A stretch of DNA of 64,000 nucleotides from Struthidea cinerea (GCA_013397865.1 VZTI01001771.1:186001-250000), one strand, 5' to 3'; shown: positions 12,549-28,000, numbered from the stretch's first letter. Numbers and translations: made by a program. The notes: generated by a model from the sequence alone, not told the origin.

Positions 12549-15500
12549 TTTTGGTGTGATTTAGCCACTTCTAAAAGTATCTCCTGTAAATATCTCACTT
12601 TTTTCCTTTCTTCACACCCCCAGGACTTCCACTCGGGCTGTTCATCCATTCATTACCACCTTCTCTCCAGGATCACAGACTCAGCTTAATATAAGACATT
12701 ACATCTTTTCCAAACTGCTCCATGCACTTATTTTTAAAACTGTTGATTAATTCCAACTCTTATGCTGGAAATAATAGAAAACATCCTTCTTGAACAAGAC
12801 AACAAATATATAAGTTATACTAAACTAATTATCTGTAATTTCATGCTTGCTCTTTCCATGAAGCTCATTAAGCTACTGTACAGAATCTCAGGTTTTCTTG
12901 GATTAACAGAGCACATCACACTGCTCCAGGTAAAGGCAATTTTACAGGATTGTGTCAGTCTTTGTTTAAAGGAGCTTTTGCTCACAGCTGCTTCACCTTA
13001 CTCTTAAAACCCAAAATGCACAGCTTTGATTTTTCTTTGGCCTGTTTCCCTCTTTGGCATAATTTTCAAAGCATTTCACTGCAGAACTTCTGGTCAGAAC
13101 TACTTTTAGCATCTATAGGAGCTCTGCAGGGGCAAGAGTAGGGTCAAATCTTTTAATCCTAACACTGATACTCTCACCATCAGACATCCGAGATATAAAA
13201 TATTCATGCACATAGATAATACTGTTAAAATGTTTATTGCAAATATTACATCCATCTTATGCCTGCCCTCTTCTCCAGCAACACAGCATTGACAGTTGGC
13301 TTAATAATTCATGCTCAGGCTCTGTTCCACTCACTGGTTCTTTCTGCCAGGACACTCAGGTACCTGTAGAGTACACACTGAAAATTCTCCTTCAGCCTGT
13401 GTCACGTTTAATAAATGCCTTAAAGCTAAATCTTGGGAATAAGCTGTCCTTTAATAAATACATGGCTTGCATGACAAACACTGCCCTGATTTTTAAAAAT
13501 GCTCTCTAGAAAGAGCTAAATATTTACTATTAATGCTCCATCAGATCTGTGTAAGGTAATGGTGCCATTTTCATCCTGAAGATGAGTCAGTACTTTCAGT
13601 ATGTTGTTTTATTCAGCTGGCAAAGTTACCAGAAAATGTTGTAACATAATCAGGGTGGAAGAGAGTGAGTTTAAGATCGTAGTCCACGCACAGAGACATT
13701 ACAAGGGGGTGTTTCTGCCCCTACATGAAGGGCTTTTATTGGATTGCTGAAGGTTTGGGCTGGGGAGTGTCAAAACCAAAAAGACAGACACAGCTGAGTT
13801 CGACACAAGAACACATTTTTCCAGAGAACAGTCAAGATCTGGATGATGCAGAGCAGAGTATATACACTGGAACAGACTCCAAGCATCACGTGAGGTTTTT
13901 TAGTTAAGTATATTTTCAAATAATTTATCTATTACATTATGTACTTCAAACCTTCGTAATACAGCACACTGGCTGTATATTACTGTAACCATGCTGAAGG
14001 TTAAAAAAAGGGAAAGAAAGATGCTAGAGAATTTGTTTTCCTGTTTAAACAAAACATTTCTTTGTACTGAAAGGGAGATACACCATGTGGCAAACAACAC
14101 ATAAGCAATTAATTTGCTAAGAAGATTTATACTTCCCATCTAAATATATTTCTAGATGGGAAGCAGAAAGGTCAACATCCATTAGGCAAAATGAGGGGAG
14201 GAGAATTCATCTGATTAAAACATTAGCATATCTATATGATAGGAATCGTGAACCTCAGTGCATTCCCAACCCCAGGTTCCCAGGGGTACAAGTCATCCCT
14301 GTCAGACATAAAACTGCAGCAAGCAAAATGGCAGAGAGTCACTGGTAGGAAGGAAATAACACCAGATTGGAGAAAAAGGATAGCTTTAGCATAAGTCTTT
14401 TCTAAAACTTTGTAATACACTATTGTAATGCATCATAAATTCCAGAGGCTGTTAAATATATTGCCTGGGAAGAAGATTGTAAAAACACACAACTAAAGTA
14501 CAACTGGATTACAAAAGCTTTATAAGTTACTGCCCTTCATCTCAGTCACTGCAACTGGTGCAGGCTTTTAGCCTGCTCTGGTGCACTGTAAGCTCAATAA
14601 GGATTCTTGCAGTAAATAAATTTCAATTCACCACTGCCATGACACAGAGTTTGTCCAAAGGCAGTGGCAGCAGCTCAGCTGAAAGTGGCAACGTAGGAAA
14701 ACACTGAAACCTCGTCATGTGGAACTGCCAGCTCACTTCCTGAGGGGGGGGTGGTTTGCTATGAGGCAAAAATACTTCAAATCCTCCTGATATTAGAAGA
14801 ATTTTATAAAAAAACCATCTTCCCTTACCCAAATCCATCTTCTACTTTATATCTAGTTGTTATCAACAGACTTAGCTGAAAACACAGGATGTAATGGGTA
14901 TATACAAACTCTGGTCATAAAATCTTGGTATTATATTATCTCAATATTCCTTTGTTTCACTATGGTAAATTTACTGTTGCTAAAGGAAGCTCGATGTACA
15001 TCATAACATTTTCACAAAGTGTTCAGAAACATATTCAGTCTCAACTTTTATTATCTTACATCTCTGTAGTGAGCAAACTCACCCACAGGCTTGTGAATTC
15101 TGTTTCTCCATAAGAGACTGGGCATCCTCACAATCCTCACATGCAGAAAAAAATTGTATTAATTTCTTTATCCACATTTCTCCAGATTTCAGAATCAACC
15201 AACAAAACAAACAAAAATTTCCATCTAACTAAATCTCTCCATAAATCCAACCACACAATTGCCTTAATTTAGAAATAAAAAAATAACTGCATTGCAGTTT
15301 ATGATCACAGACACAGAGATTAAAATGAACTCAATAAATAAACAAGCTGTGGTTTGCTACATACTGCAAACCAGATTCATCTTCTGCTTAAGGTATTACC
15401 AGGGATATTGTCTATCAAAAACTGGATAAACTATCAGCAAAGGGGAAGTTATCCATCTTGCAACTTACAGAAGAAACCAGTAACAGAAAAGCACTGCCTT

Positions 15501-18500
15501 GGCTGACACTGGTTAAGGACACTGCCAAGATAATAAAGTGAATTAGAGAAACTGGGCTGACGATACTGGAAATAAAGCAGAGGGGTGGGAGGGCAATGGG
15601 CAGGAGCATTGAGTCACAAATTCAGTGTGACTACTCAGACAGCAATGCTAAAACTCAAAATAAAATCCAGGGAACTGAAATGTAAATGCGGAATTACTTT
15701 CATTTAGTGATTTACTTGCTTTGTTCCTGGTCCCCACTCAGAGCTCAGCCTGCAAAGAGCCCCCAGACGAGCACGGTCGGGGAAGCTGCACAGCCTTGCA
15801 GGAGGCTGTGAACAGAGGCTGGGCAGGAACCCTCCACAGGCACTGCAAAAATCAAGGCTTGTTTTAAGGACATGGGACAAAAGAGGTTGCTCAGCAGAAA
15901 CCCAGCTTGAAATTTCCTGGATTCTCCAGGAACAGAAAGGTGAAAGCAATCCAAGGTCAGCTGCACATCCAGCCTAAACGCTCAGCTGTAGGGCTCTGCC
16001 ACCCACAGGGATTTAACTCTTACCCCATCACTGAGTATGAGACACTTTCTTTGCTGTTTGTTATTTTAAGGTGTACACAGAGCTTGAGCAAATGGAAAAA
16101 TCATCTCTGCAAAAAGTGTGATGTACTTCAGAGCGTGCCTGGAGGGACAGGAGCCTTTCCTGCTGACTAGCAGAGCGCGAAGCTTCCTTAGCACCTTGTC
16201 CAGCTCAGAGGTCTGTGCCTAGATCCAGGTTCAACTTTATCCCCACTGAGTTCTGTGCTACTTCAAAGCAGCTCTTACAGATTAAATTATTGCAAAATAC
16301 CAGAGTAAGTTTCCTTCCTGCATAAAAAATAAGTCCTATTTAATTTACCTCTCCTTTACATAATTGGTAACATTTTTCTTGAGCAATTAAATTTGTATTT
16401 AAATTATTTCTTCAAATATTAGAAGCTGGACATCATCTGCAAGCTAGAGATTTTTATTTAAAATATTTGATAGAACTGGGACAAAGCCAGAAAAAACATT
16501 TCCTCTAACTTTCAAGACTTCAACTCAAAGGTCTTCAAAAGCTTCTCTGTTTTGGTTTTTTTTTTTTTTGCATTTGTCAATTATGAAGCATCTTTCAAAA
16601 ACACAGTCATGTGGATACTTCAAATTTCTGATAATTACAGTTCAAGTACCACAGTACAGCTATGCAAGTATAAGCATGGAGCCAAATTTTGCCTTTAGTT
16701 TGTAAAGGACTTTGGTTCTCACCAGCATTGGTCTAGAAAGCAGCAATCTCAAGTGACCTCATTTCCATAGTGAATTTCCATCTTGTTTGGTGGGATTTTA
16801 CATATATGACAGTCTGCCCCATTACATAAAGTTATTGTCTTCATGTAAATCTCTCTCTCCATAATTTACAAATTATGTCAGAGCACAAAGAATAGTTCAG
16901 TCAATTGGGAATTACAGCAAGCCATCATCACTAAAGGTGATTAATATCCTAAATGCAAAAACTTGAATGTTTTTATACAGCCCCAATGTTAACAAAAGAC
17001 TGTCAGTCAAAATGGGGGTCACAACAATTATGAGAAAAAATAAAACATGTTTTAAAATATTTATTTCATCATTTGTTGATGCATAACAACTCAGTGGAAT
17101 AATAACTGCAAGAGCAGGAACCTGCTATTGTGGCTGGAAATTTAATCATTTAAGTACTGCCAACTTCATAACTTATTGATCATGCAGAACATCTCCATAG
17201 CACACAGGACAGAGCCTCCCACTGGCTCCTGAATGTCAGGGAGCAAAAAAAGCTGTGACAGGAAACAAGAACATTCTTTAACTGATCCTGAGCAAAAATG
17301 TACTTTTGGGGAGCTTCCTTGGTTCCCCCACAGTGCCGTGGCTAGAAGGGGATCATGTGCTCATGGAACTTTCCAAACACTCGAGACACTCGCAAGATTC
17401 TTGTTTAAACCACTGACCAGGCACCCCGAAGATCTGGAGAGAGAAGAGAATTTTATCTTTTCGGCTTCTGGGCACAGCCCATCAGAGCAGCAGATCAGAA
17501 CAGGGAGTTTCAAGGAAGTTACCAAGAACACTAAAAGCTTTGGGAAAAATGGAGGAAAATTCAAAGATTCAGCTTTTTTCTTTTTAATGTAGAAAAGAGA
17601 ACAGGAGAGGACAGAAAATTAATTGTCTTAATGTGAAACACTTACTAAGAGGGAGCTTGATGAATGATTTCTGTGTCTGCTGGGGAGACGACAAGGCAAA
17701 ATTGGCCTAATTTTCAGTGAAAAGGACCTAGATTGGGATAAATTCTACACATCAAAAGGCAATTATAACAGAACAGGCAGCTAACAGAGGTTGTGCAAAC
17801 CCTGTCATTCTTTATAGGCACAGGTTAGGTAAGACATCTGTCAGGCAGAGTGCAGGTATAACCTCCTCCTCTCAAGAGCTGCTGCTCCTAAACGTTTTAA
17901 GCCTAGAAAAACTTTTTATACACACTAGATTTCAGCTTGCCTCAAGGCCTGCCATGTGATCCTTTGTAAAGCGTGATGAAATAAAGACATTATCAGAGGG
18001 GTGACCTCATGGACTGGCTCCCTGGGCTTCACAGGCCTTTCTTTGCAATCCTCATGTACTGGGGAAGGAAAAAAAAAGAAAAAATGGTAAGCTACCCCAG
18101 CTTTTAAAATAGCACCTGATGAATTCTGTTGATGTCTTTGGCTTCCTCCCGTTTATCCACAGTCTGGGGGGGTTCTGCCTCCCCCAGTTCTGGCACTCTC
18201 TGGAACAGTGACTGTGGAAGGGCTCCAGGCTCTCCATGCTCTCCCTCCTCACACCTCCAGGAGAGGGGAGGCAGTGTGTAAGACAGGAACCTGTACTTTC
18301 TTCACATCATGCAAAGCCTCAGATCCTCTGATCATCCTACTAATACACCCCTAACTACTCTTAAATGTGCATCTGCTTTCCTGGCCCTGAGTTTCCCTGG
18401 ATTCCCTTTGGAACAGGCAGGGGCTCCCCTCAGTGACAGCCAACATTTGCTCCATGTCCCTCTTTCTGTCCTGCTCAGCCACATTAAAATAAGGTACTTA

Positions 18501-18919
18501 GCTCTGTCAGGAGAAGGAAATGCCATGGAGAAAAGGAATCCACAGGATTTCCTCCCTGTTAATGAGTGGATGAGCATTTAAGCGTTCTAAGGCAATTTAA
18601 ACTGTCTGGTTGTTCTTCAAAAGCTTAACTCCTAATATTCCTTCTTAACTGAATACCACAGAAAGAATATTACTCTGTCACACCTCCTGGGTGTCCCAAT
18701 ATCAGACTGCTTGGGGCCACTGATGAGTCACAGCACAACAGGAATTTCTTTGTTCGCCTGTAACTGGTGGAATTTAAAAATACCTTCAGGGATTGGATTA
18801 AGTGCATGTGAAATGTGGTGCTAAACAGCCTGGCCATGTACAGGAGCCTTGGAGGTACACAAGTCAGTCCAAACTGAAAGGAGAGGAACAGTTTAATTTC
18901 CTTGGCATCCATAGGTTTA
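12549..18919. other. AT-rich single-copy DNA, no gene seen
   Basis: Over 6 kb without a recognised repeat or gene. The longest frame (17233-17592, 119 codons, plus) has no domain, and overlapping frames exist on the other strand. A GC-richer piece around 15720-15860 and a poly-T run near 16556-16570 are the only compositional breaks noticed. Confidence 0.5.
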
Positions 18920-19051
18920 AAAAGCAAAATAAAATAAAAGCAAAACAAAAAAAGCAAAACAAAACAAAACAAAACAAAACAAAACAAAAAACAAAACAAA
19001 ACAAAAAAAACAAANNNNNNNNNNNNNAAAAAAAAAAAACAAAAAAAAAAC
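18920..19051. repeat. (AAAAC)n / A-rich microsatellite with gap
   Basis: An A-rich tract begins as AAAATAAAAGC and AAAAAGC units and becomes a regular AAAAC pentamer array, interrupted by unknown bases and resuming as poly-A with single C interruptions. It could be the degenerate A-tail of a retrotransposed sequence lying just upstream on the plus strand. I do not recognise such a sequence, and avian CR1 elements do not carry poly-A tails. Confidence 0.9.
19015..19027. other. Assembly gap of 13 Ns
   Basis: Thirteen undetermined bases sit inside the A-rich microsatellite. The repeat probably collapsed or could not be resolved, so the true tract length is unknown. Frames crossing it contain unknown residues and are meaningless. 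Confidence 0.99.
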
Positions 19052-22000
19052 CCACAACTTCCATCCAAACTTGAAGCTTCCATCCAGCTAGGAATTCAAG
19101 GTTAAATGGACAAGCAAAAATTAATCTTGATATTCAAGGGTAGATATAAAAAAAAGGCATTTAAGTAGCAGCCCTGTAGGTAATGACATACAGAGGAATG
19201 TAAAGTGATGTCATGCAGTGATAGTAAAATATTTTTAAGTCATGTTTTTAATTTAGTTGCTACGCTCTATATATACTGCTAAAACTGTATAAAAAGGGAT
19301 CGCAGTCTTTCTTCCATAGATGAAAATGATTAAAATTTACTTTACTCTGTATCCATTGTCTGAAGAAGGCCGTGCTTATGAGGCACAGATAAGAAAGCTC
19401 ATTTAGAGCTATTTGTAAGAACTGGGATTTGCACTTGTGTGTTTGGTAATAATTATAGCCACATACTTGCCCTGCCACACATAATCTATCATCTGATTAT
19501 TACTGTCCACCCACTGAATTTTAGTGATGCCAAATGCCTCTCATTACCAGGGACACTGGGACTGGGAGGCACTGCAAAAGCAGGAGACAGCACTACCATA
19601 AATAGTATGAGTGTAGGAGGTTATTTGATAGGTCTTGCTCCCAACCCCAGTATCTCTTATGAATTGCTTTCTAAGTATCTCAGAATCCTGAGGTTATTTA
19701 GAAATTTGTAACTATCAAATTAGACTTTGTGACAGAGCAGCCTTGGTACATCCATGCTGGAGCCCCGGGCGAGTAAAGCCGGGCAGGAGGGGACACGAGT
19801 CAGTCACCCACTGCAGAGCAGAGGAACATCAGCACCTTTGCTCTCCTCAGCACTCTCTGCTTCTCCACAAGGAGCCTTCCAGACCAGCCCCAGCCCCAGC
19901 CCATGTTCTTGCTCTCCTGCACCGTTCTCATTGACATCTCCGGGCAGCAGGAAAACTTTGTACAGATCACCCGTGCTGCGACTGCGAAGGAAGGAGCGGG
20001 GTTTAACCTGGGGGAGAGTAACTGCTGAGCCCAGAGGCAGCTAAAGCAGCCCCCAAGGAACAGCAGTGCAGGGATTCTGCTTACTCCGATCTGAGCACGT
20101 CGCTTTGTGTCAGTAACTGCTGGTTTCTGTCTTCACTCTCTGTGCCGTGGAGTTTGGCCACCAGTGTCTCAACAATGGCTGAGGTTTTGAGCCCAAATAG
20201 AGACTCTAAGCCCAGCCCTTCTGACAGGGAACAACGCAGGTCCATGCCAAGACCTCCTGGAGCTGCAGCTGACCACCAGGGAGCTGTCAGAAATATCCTG
20301 GGAGGCACATCAGTCAGTTTGGAACAAGGTTTCCAAACCCTACCACCACTACCAGGCCTCTAAATGTTCTTCATTTATAGGATAAAGCAGAAGTAGTAGA
20401 AATTGATCAGAAACCAAGTAGAAAACACAAACTAGGGCCATATCGAATTCTGGTGATCAGCCCTTCTTTTCCCTGACTTTATCAGACTGCTCCCTCATCT
20501 TGGGCCAGTCCCCATGGCTTCCCCCCGTGCCCTGGTCTGCAGCCTCTCCCCCTCTGCCCTGTGAATTCTCATGATCAGACCCAACAGGCAATCACTGAGC
20601 CCCCACTCTTTCCCTGGTGCTCAGCACTCGTTCCTTGTTAAGCCAAGGTATGATCTTACATATTGAAGCACTCGGAGTAAACCAGCCTTTAACAGCCGGG
20701 TATTTGAGATCACAGTCCTGGATAGGGGTGAAAAAATAACAGGATAAGAAAAAGCAATGATATTGCATATTCAAAACAGAGTGCACAGACTGACAGAGAT
20801 GTGCTAAAATTGCCTCAGTATCAAACTGTGTCCATGAGCTGTGCATCTCCTAAAGCATTGCAAGTATCCTCTTAAAAAAAAAGAGCTATGAACAGGAAAA
20901 TTAACAAATATACTGAGAACAGCTCTTCAAAACACATTTCTTGTAAGCCAAGTCTATTTGAAGTATATCTAGCATGGCCATAACAAATAGCACACACAGA
21001 TGCATCACTGAAATTCTGCTGTCCTCATGCAGGAAGTATTTTTACACACAGCCAGAATACAAACCCAACACTCACAGAGGATGGCCCATACTTCAGCACG
21101 CCCTGGGTTCTCCTCTCATCTAGAGAGATTCTAGAGCAATGAGGATGTAGCCCAAGACACCCTTTCTGAATGCAGGAGGAAGAGAACAGTTCTTACTCAT
21201 CCAATTTTACTAAATTACAATTGGCATTAACTGTGCCATTTAAGCCATTTTTGAGTTCAGCAGGAGTCAAGAGATGCCAACACCTTCTGAGCAGCAGAGT
21301 AAGGGTCAAATGCTTGGAACAGAACTGCTGCCAAGGGAACTGGATTAGGAGCTATCTGCATATTTCTAGATCATTTATTAAAGCTCCTGTTTGTTGCTAT
21401 TTTAAACAAACCCACAAGTGCCAGTCTGGGCAAACAACTGAAGTCTTAGGAATCTTTCATTCTATTTGCTTCTAAATACCTAGAAAAATCCAGGGGATAG
21501 GAAAAAACCCTGCCAATCTTTTCCTTCTCTAGGTAGCTCTGTCTTCACCCCTCGAACATCTGAATCAGTATTTTCCTGAAGTAGAAATCTGGTTTTGGGT
21601 CCATCTTTCTTAGCTTTTTCTGGGTTGCTTCTTAGTAACCCACAATCTACCAAATCCAGTGGAATGATTTCTCTTTTGCCTGTTGCAGTGGTGTTCTGTT
21701 GCTTTTGTCAAGGATTCAGGTTATGGTTCAGCATTTAACTCACTCCTGGAGAACTCTTTGCTGTCATCTTCAGTGACGAGTGGGTGCAGTTTTCATAATC
21801 ACAAGTAAAAACTGTAGCTCAGAAAATAGATGTGTGACTTCAAACCTTCACAAGGAACATCTTGACATTTAAATCCAATTACCCTTTCTCCTTCCTGATG
21901 AAAATGTGATACCAACTAGAGGAAAATTCTCCTAGACAAATATATCATATTCTCCACCTCCTATAAAATTTTTGGCACCACTTCTGGTATTACACATTGC

Positions 22001-25000
22001 ATTCTTTATCTGTCATTTTACAAAATAAAGGGTTAGAAAATGTGTAGTAAGTGATAGGTGATGCCAAGAAGTCTATAAAAAAATTATTTGGAAAGTCTTC
22101 ATAGAATGATGATCTTCTCCCCAGCTGAAATCATTAATTGCAAAACTGGAATGAACTCCAAGGTAAGACAGACTACTGCTCTTTGTAATAAATTAAACTG
22201 TCAATCACTCAAAGCACCTTTAATAACATACTGGTTCCCCGAGCTCTTAAATTACAGGCTGAATTTCATTTATCACTCTGCTCTATGTGAAAAAGGATTA
22301 ATTAAACTCATTCCAGTATTACAGTAAGGCTCTATTTCTCTTAGTACTACAGAATAATTGACTGCAAATGAATTGAAAAGTGAGTAAGTAATTGTAGTTA
22401 TTGTTCTGATGTAAATATTAGTTCTCTTTTGACATTTCAAAAGATTTAGTAGAGGCACTTTAGTGATAAGACAGGTCATTACCCTGCCTAGGAAGGAGAG
22501 ATAGCATAGAGAAAGGGAAATTACAATCATTAGTTTAGATACCTAAAAATACTCCTATTATTTGCTTTTTCATATATTATGTACCTTAAAGTACATTTTC
22601 ATTAACTGCTGCTCCTGATTTATTGTATTAAGTATACTGCAAAAGGGCAAAGCATTACATCCTGGTGCTTTGGAAAGAATTCAGAGGTAATATGAGTTCT
22701 CATAGAGGAATGAGTGAGAAGTTTGTCCAAGAGACAGTCATAACTCTGCCAGTGCTATAAAATTCAAATCAACTGATTGCCATTGTGAATGACTGATTTT
22801 CATGAAAAAATTATACCAACAGGCACATTGAACAGCAAGAAATCACCTTTTAATTGGACAATCAGACTAGCTCAGACAAGAAACTGCAGCATCTCCAGAA
22901 TGAACAAGAGATTTGCTGTTCAGAATTGCGTGTAACAGATCACTGAAGCCATTTCCTAAATATAGCATCTCCTAACATCTGTCTGGAGAGCAGGGTCACA
23001 CACAGAAAATCAGCAGCCCAAAATTTAGCTTCTAAATCTGTGTTTTCATTTTGGGGGTAGCTAGACCGATTTCAGCAATTCCTTGACCCCTGAAGATTGT
23101 TTTTTTGCAACATTCCTGTAAAGCAAAACCTGGGGGAAGAAAACAAAGCCTGAAGCCTCTGAATCTGGGTTTTTTTCCCCCCAGGTTTTTCTTCTTTTCT
23201 CTTTTTACTCCTTACCTTCTCTGCAGTTTTGATTCTCAACCTCCCAATAGAAGATCACAAGAACACTTCAAAGCAGTTTCAGCAGCCCCACCCCCTGAGC
23301 AGGGAATGAACCGAGCATTTCATTCCCCAGCATGACCTGGGACTGGCTGTTTTGACTGAACTGTCAGCACAACTTCTGCACATTTCAGTTATTACCGTGA
23401 AGCCACAGTTTAGACAGACTTTGCTTGTTATTGTTTATTTTCTGCTCCTCTTTTTTCAGGCTAGAACAGGCTGTTTACCTCACAGAACTTTAAATAAATG
23501 TTTCTTCCTCAAGTGCACAACACACAAACCTGCCAAGGAATGCAGATGGTATCTAATTTCTCTGAGAATTTATCTGTTCTTTAAAGATATCCTGTTTTCT
23601 TTCCTTTTTTCCTCCTTTAATTTAAGAAAACGCTTCAGCAGTTTGGACTAATATTTCATTTTACACATCTTTGAAAGCAGAGCATCATAACCCAGATATT
23701 TAGTACATATTTAGGCTTTCTTGTATGTTGTGTACAATAGGAACAGGTGAATAAATGCAAGTTAGTTTTGAATTATCATAAGGATACCTGAGGGTAAGTG
23801 GAACCAGAAAACCATTTAAATCAGTTAATTCAGGGAGTCAATTAGCACATTGAGACTGTGCACAAGAAGGATCCTGTGCAATCACTGTTAAAGGAACTTC
23901 AACAACAAGAACATTCTTCATCATGAAATATAAATATAAACATGTTTACCAATAGCTCAAATAGGCAAGATATTATTGAGAATAAATATCTAAACAACAA
24001 TTAAAATATTGAAATGGATAATTAATTCTTTTCCAATATACTTTGAAGACCATTAATGTCAGAGATTTTTTTGTTTTCTCCTCACAGGTTTGTTATGAAG
24101 TACTGCATTTTACAGATAACAAAAACAATCTGCAACTAGATAATTAACTTTGCTCATAATTGGTTGTACATTAAGGTAGCAAATCAAGGTGGCCACTGAA
24201 GCAAAGTGATTCTTTAAATTAAAAACAAATGTGTCTGCAATTTGGGGTTTGCCACTACCCTCCCTGCCTGACTTGTCACCAACTCTTTGTTTCAAACAGG
24301 CACTCAGATATAGCAGTCATCAGACAATTTAAAAGCCTGGCTGAGGAAAAATAAAATAACTCTATTTTCTTTACTTAGTTCCCCCAAAATATGGAAGTAG
24401 GCAAAAAGAGAAATAAAAATAGATTACGAGAAAAAGGGATCAGGTTGTTGATAAAACTGCTGTAAGACAAATAAGCCAGAACATTAAGGAGCGATTATTT
24501 ACACTCCATGGAAATTCCAATTCCTTAAGTAAACCTTGCAAAGGGTCATTTAAGACCCTGTAAAAATCCTCTTATTTGGCAAAACATAAGTACCTACTTG
24601 AAACTACAAACTAGAGGATCAGATTAATTTCACAAACTTGTATATAAGATCATGAGTTTTATAGAAATCTGTGGCACTCTGTTGGAAATTAGGCCTATTT
24701 CTTGTGAAGAACAAGGGGGCAGGGGAGAAGCAAATGCATGGCAATGCCAGAGAAAAATATATCAAAGATGGGCTGAAAAATAGCATGAGCCAAATAAAGT
24801 TACACTCATCATGCATAAAAACACAGATCAATGGAAGGGCAACACTTCAGACAAACCAGACATCACTCCATCAAAACCTCCAGGAAAGATGGGGAAGGAG
24901 ATTTTCAAATTAGTTTAATATCTAGGTGCCAAAATTTGGTTGATAAGATAAAAATGAACTTTGGCATTTTGCCTGAATCTTTCCAGGCAGATGGCACAGT

Positions 25001-28000
25001 AGGAAATAGGGGTCAAACTCTTTGATCTATTTCCCTTGGAACATTCACCTGTTTTACAAAGGAGAAACTCCTGCATCCCAAGCTCTGCAAAACTTTCACA
25101 GCATCGTGTCTGCCTTTTCCCAACACTTTAATTGGTGCTCATGCAGCTCCACAAAGTCGTAATGCCCACTGCAGAAACCTTTCAAAATAAAAATCACAGC
25201 CTTTAACCAAATCCTGAGATTTGTTTTTAATAAAATCATTCAATCCAATAAGAACTGGCATACTTCAAAGAATATATAAGATTTAAGACCCAGGTTTCTC
25301 AAACATCAGAGCAATATTGGATAACAAATGGAATTACAGCAATAAGACTGGAATACGGTTGCCTAGGAGGTCTGTTGCAGAAGCAGGATACAGCACTGTC
25401 AGATTCTCCACCTGGCTAAGCATAGCTGTAAATTGGTGGTTTCAGGTAAAACCTGTATCTTTATGTCTCAGCTTTCCAGCTGTGAAGCTTGAGGAAAATC
25501 CTCCCCTTTGAGACACTGATATTTCTCAAACAGTGATGTTTGATTCCAGAGTGTGTTTGCATCTTCCCGGGGCTCCCTGCATCATTAGTGCCAGCTGAAC
25601 AGGCACAAGCAGAAACACAAAGACGTGGGTTTCATTTGAAAACTGCAATTGAGGAAATGCTTTGAGGCACTCCCAGTGTAGTGACTTCAGGCAAATACCT
25701 AGCACGAAATGATGATGAGATATGTAGGTAAGATTCTTGCTGACCCAGAAAGGCTCAGGCATTTATTGAAAGGGAGGAGGTATAAGAGCATTCTGGTTAT
25801 TTAAATAAGTTGCCATAAAATTAAAGCAATATTTGCATCCAATGCTGATTCAAATTGAATCAGTAGAAAAGCACTCATTAACTTTAGTAGAATTAATATC
25901 CAGCCAATTTGATTAAAACTCTATGGACAGTTACAAACGTGGTTATGTGTAACATAGTAGTAGTATTGATGCTTAAATTATCCATGAAGCTCAAACTGTG
26001 AACTACCCCAAACTTCCAAATTTTAATGAACTTGAATTTTAGCCTAACACGGAACAACAACTGGGATCTGTGTCTGTTCACTCCTACTCCTTTGTGTGTT
26101 TGAAGGTGTGGGTGCATCTCTGGCACAGTCCCTTTTGCCTGTGCGTGTGTGCAGGTGGCCCCAGCCGACCCAAGTGCATCCTTTTGCCCACTGCTGCCCA
26201 CCCGGATCAGTTCCCAACACCAGATTCACAGAGAGGGCGCAGCCGAGCTTGCACAGAGCATTTCACTGCACTGCTACATTAATGGCATAGTTAAGGTTAA
26301 TCACACTGTTTAAAATTTTCATTGCATAAAGGATTTAGGAGAATCTTTAGACTGCAGTAAAAAGCAGAGCTTTAACAATGCCTGGCAGGCTTCTCTCTTT
26401 TGTAGTTACATTTTGTGATCTTCACTCTAGTGACACCTCGTTACCCAAATAGGCACTGCTGCCTACTTTAAATCTCCCCGAGCTCATGGTTACGGGGATT
26501 TTTCATCCAGTTGCTGTGTACATGCACAGGAGAGGAGAGAGTTCTTTTGTATCCAGGTTTCAGTTTTTTCTCTCATCTCCCTTCTTGTGCCACAGTTGAG
26601 TGACACGCTCCTGACTCTCCCCAAAGTAGCCCATCACACCCTTCTCATTTAATATTATACTCTTCTCCTACTGTCTCTAATAACATAGCAATATTATAAA
26701 CTTTTTTGTTCAAATCAAAAGGAAAGCACCCTTTTTCCTTTGGCCTTCAAAAAAATGTGACTCACATTTCTAGGACAATGACTCATTTAGATTCTAGCTT
26801 CAAAGTTCAATTTTGTACGTGCCTTTTAAAAATTGAATGCCAGGATCCTGCCAGGAAGTAAAGGGCATCATTTCCTAGGGTTCAGGAAGGCCAATCCCTC
26901 TTTACAGAAATCATTTTGTTATTCCCTAGCACGGATCTGAGCTGTTCAAGTCAGGATTTCAATGAGTTTCTAGCTCAGCATGCACCATTCGCTTTCAGGA
27001 AATGGCCAGGCAGAGGCATCTAATCCCAGATCCGCTGTCCACGGGATCACAGGCCCTGTGGAAAGCACTCCCAGCACAGACCCGTCTGCCTGCTTGTATG
27101 CTGAATCTCCTGCTCTGTAAACCAAGAAAGCGCACGTTGAGTTCATTCAAATCACGTTCCCTTTTTCGTTTTCCTTTTTTAGAGTTTCCTAACATTTTAA
27201 TGTTGCTTCATATTCCAGGGAACATCAGTGCCTGACATTGTGTCAGGTGGGTGGTAAACACACAAACCCTGCATGCGACCTGCTTTACTATTCCACCAAT
27301 AGAGGAGCAATATTAACACCTTCTCCTATATATCCTAGAGTATTTCTTCCCATTTTCAATTGTGCAACAGTCCAAACATTGAACTAATATTCTTTAATTA
27401 TGGTCCTGTTGCTGGATACTACATCAAATTATGAGCATATTAAAATCCTACTGTTCCGCCTACTCAGGCACACACGAAACCAAATTTATTTTCTCAGAAC
27501 TTCAAGCATCACGATGCACTCAAGTCATTCGCAAACACAAAAGATGCCTTGATTGATTTGCTCTCTACTTATTCTTAGAAAATACTTTATATTATAATGG
27601 TGCATACCTAATTGCCATGAAAAAAATTCTTCCAACAACTTCCAGAAGGCAACATATAAAGTTTTTGTCTGTGCTCAAGAATCAACTTGAAAACAAGAAA
27701 TAAATAAACACAAAAAGAATCTTAAAATTGTATTTCACAGTCATGCTTAAAAGATCTGGAATTCTACTACTGATGAAAATGGGCCGCAAAACTTGTTAGC
27801 AGATGAATTAAAAATTCTAATTAGAATGGAACATCACATTACTTGAGTCATTTCAGTCTCTGAGCGGTCTCTAGGAAGTGTTGTTTTGAGAAGCTGTGCC
27901 CAGCCCTCAGGCCCTCTGGAGATGCAGCTCTGAGTGCCAGCACACAATTCAAATGTCACCTGATGTCTGCAGCTCCACACAGACATTACAAAACTGATTT

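Noticed and set aside
12040..12649. Open frames of 160 and 149 codons on the minus strand and 109 on the plus
   Set aside because: They lie over a CR1 3' fragment. Overlapping frames on both strands follow from its GC-rich, stop-poor sequence.
18670..19083. 137-codon minus frame with Phe-rich run
   Set aside because: It translates the (AAAAC)n microsatellite and includes the unknown bases of the gap.
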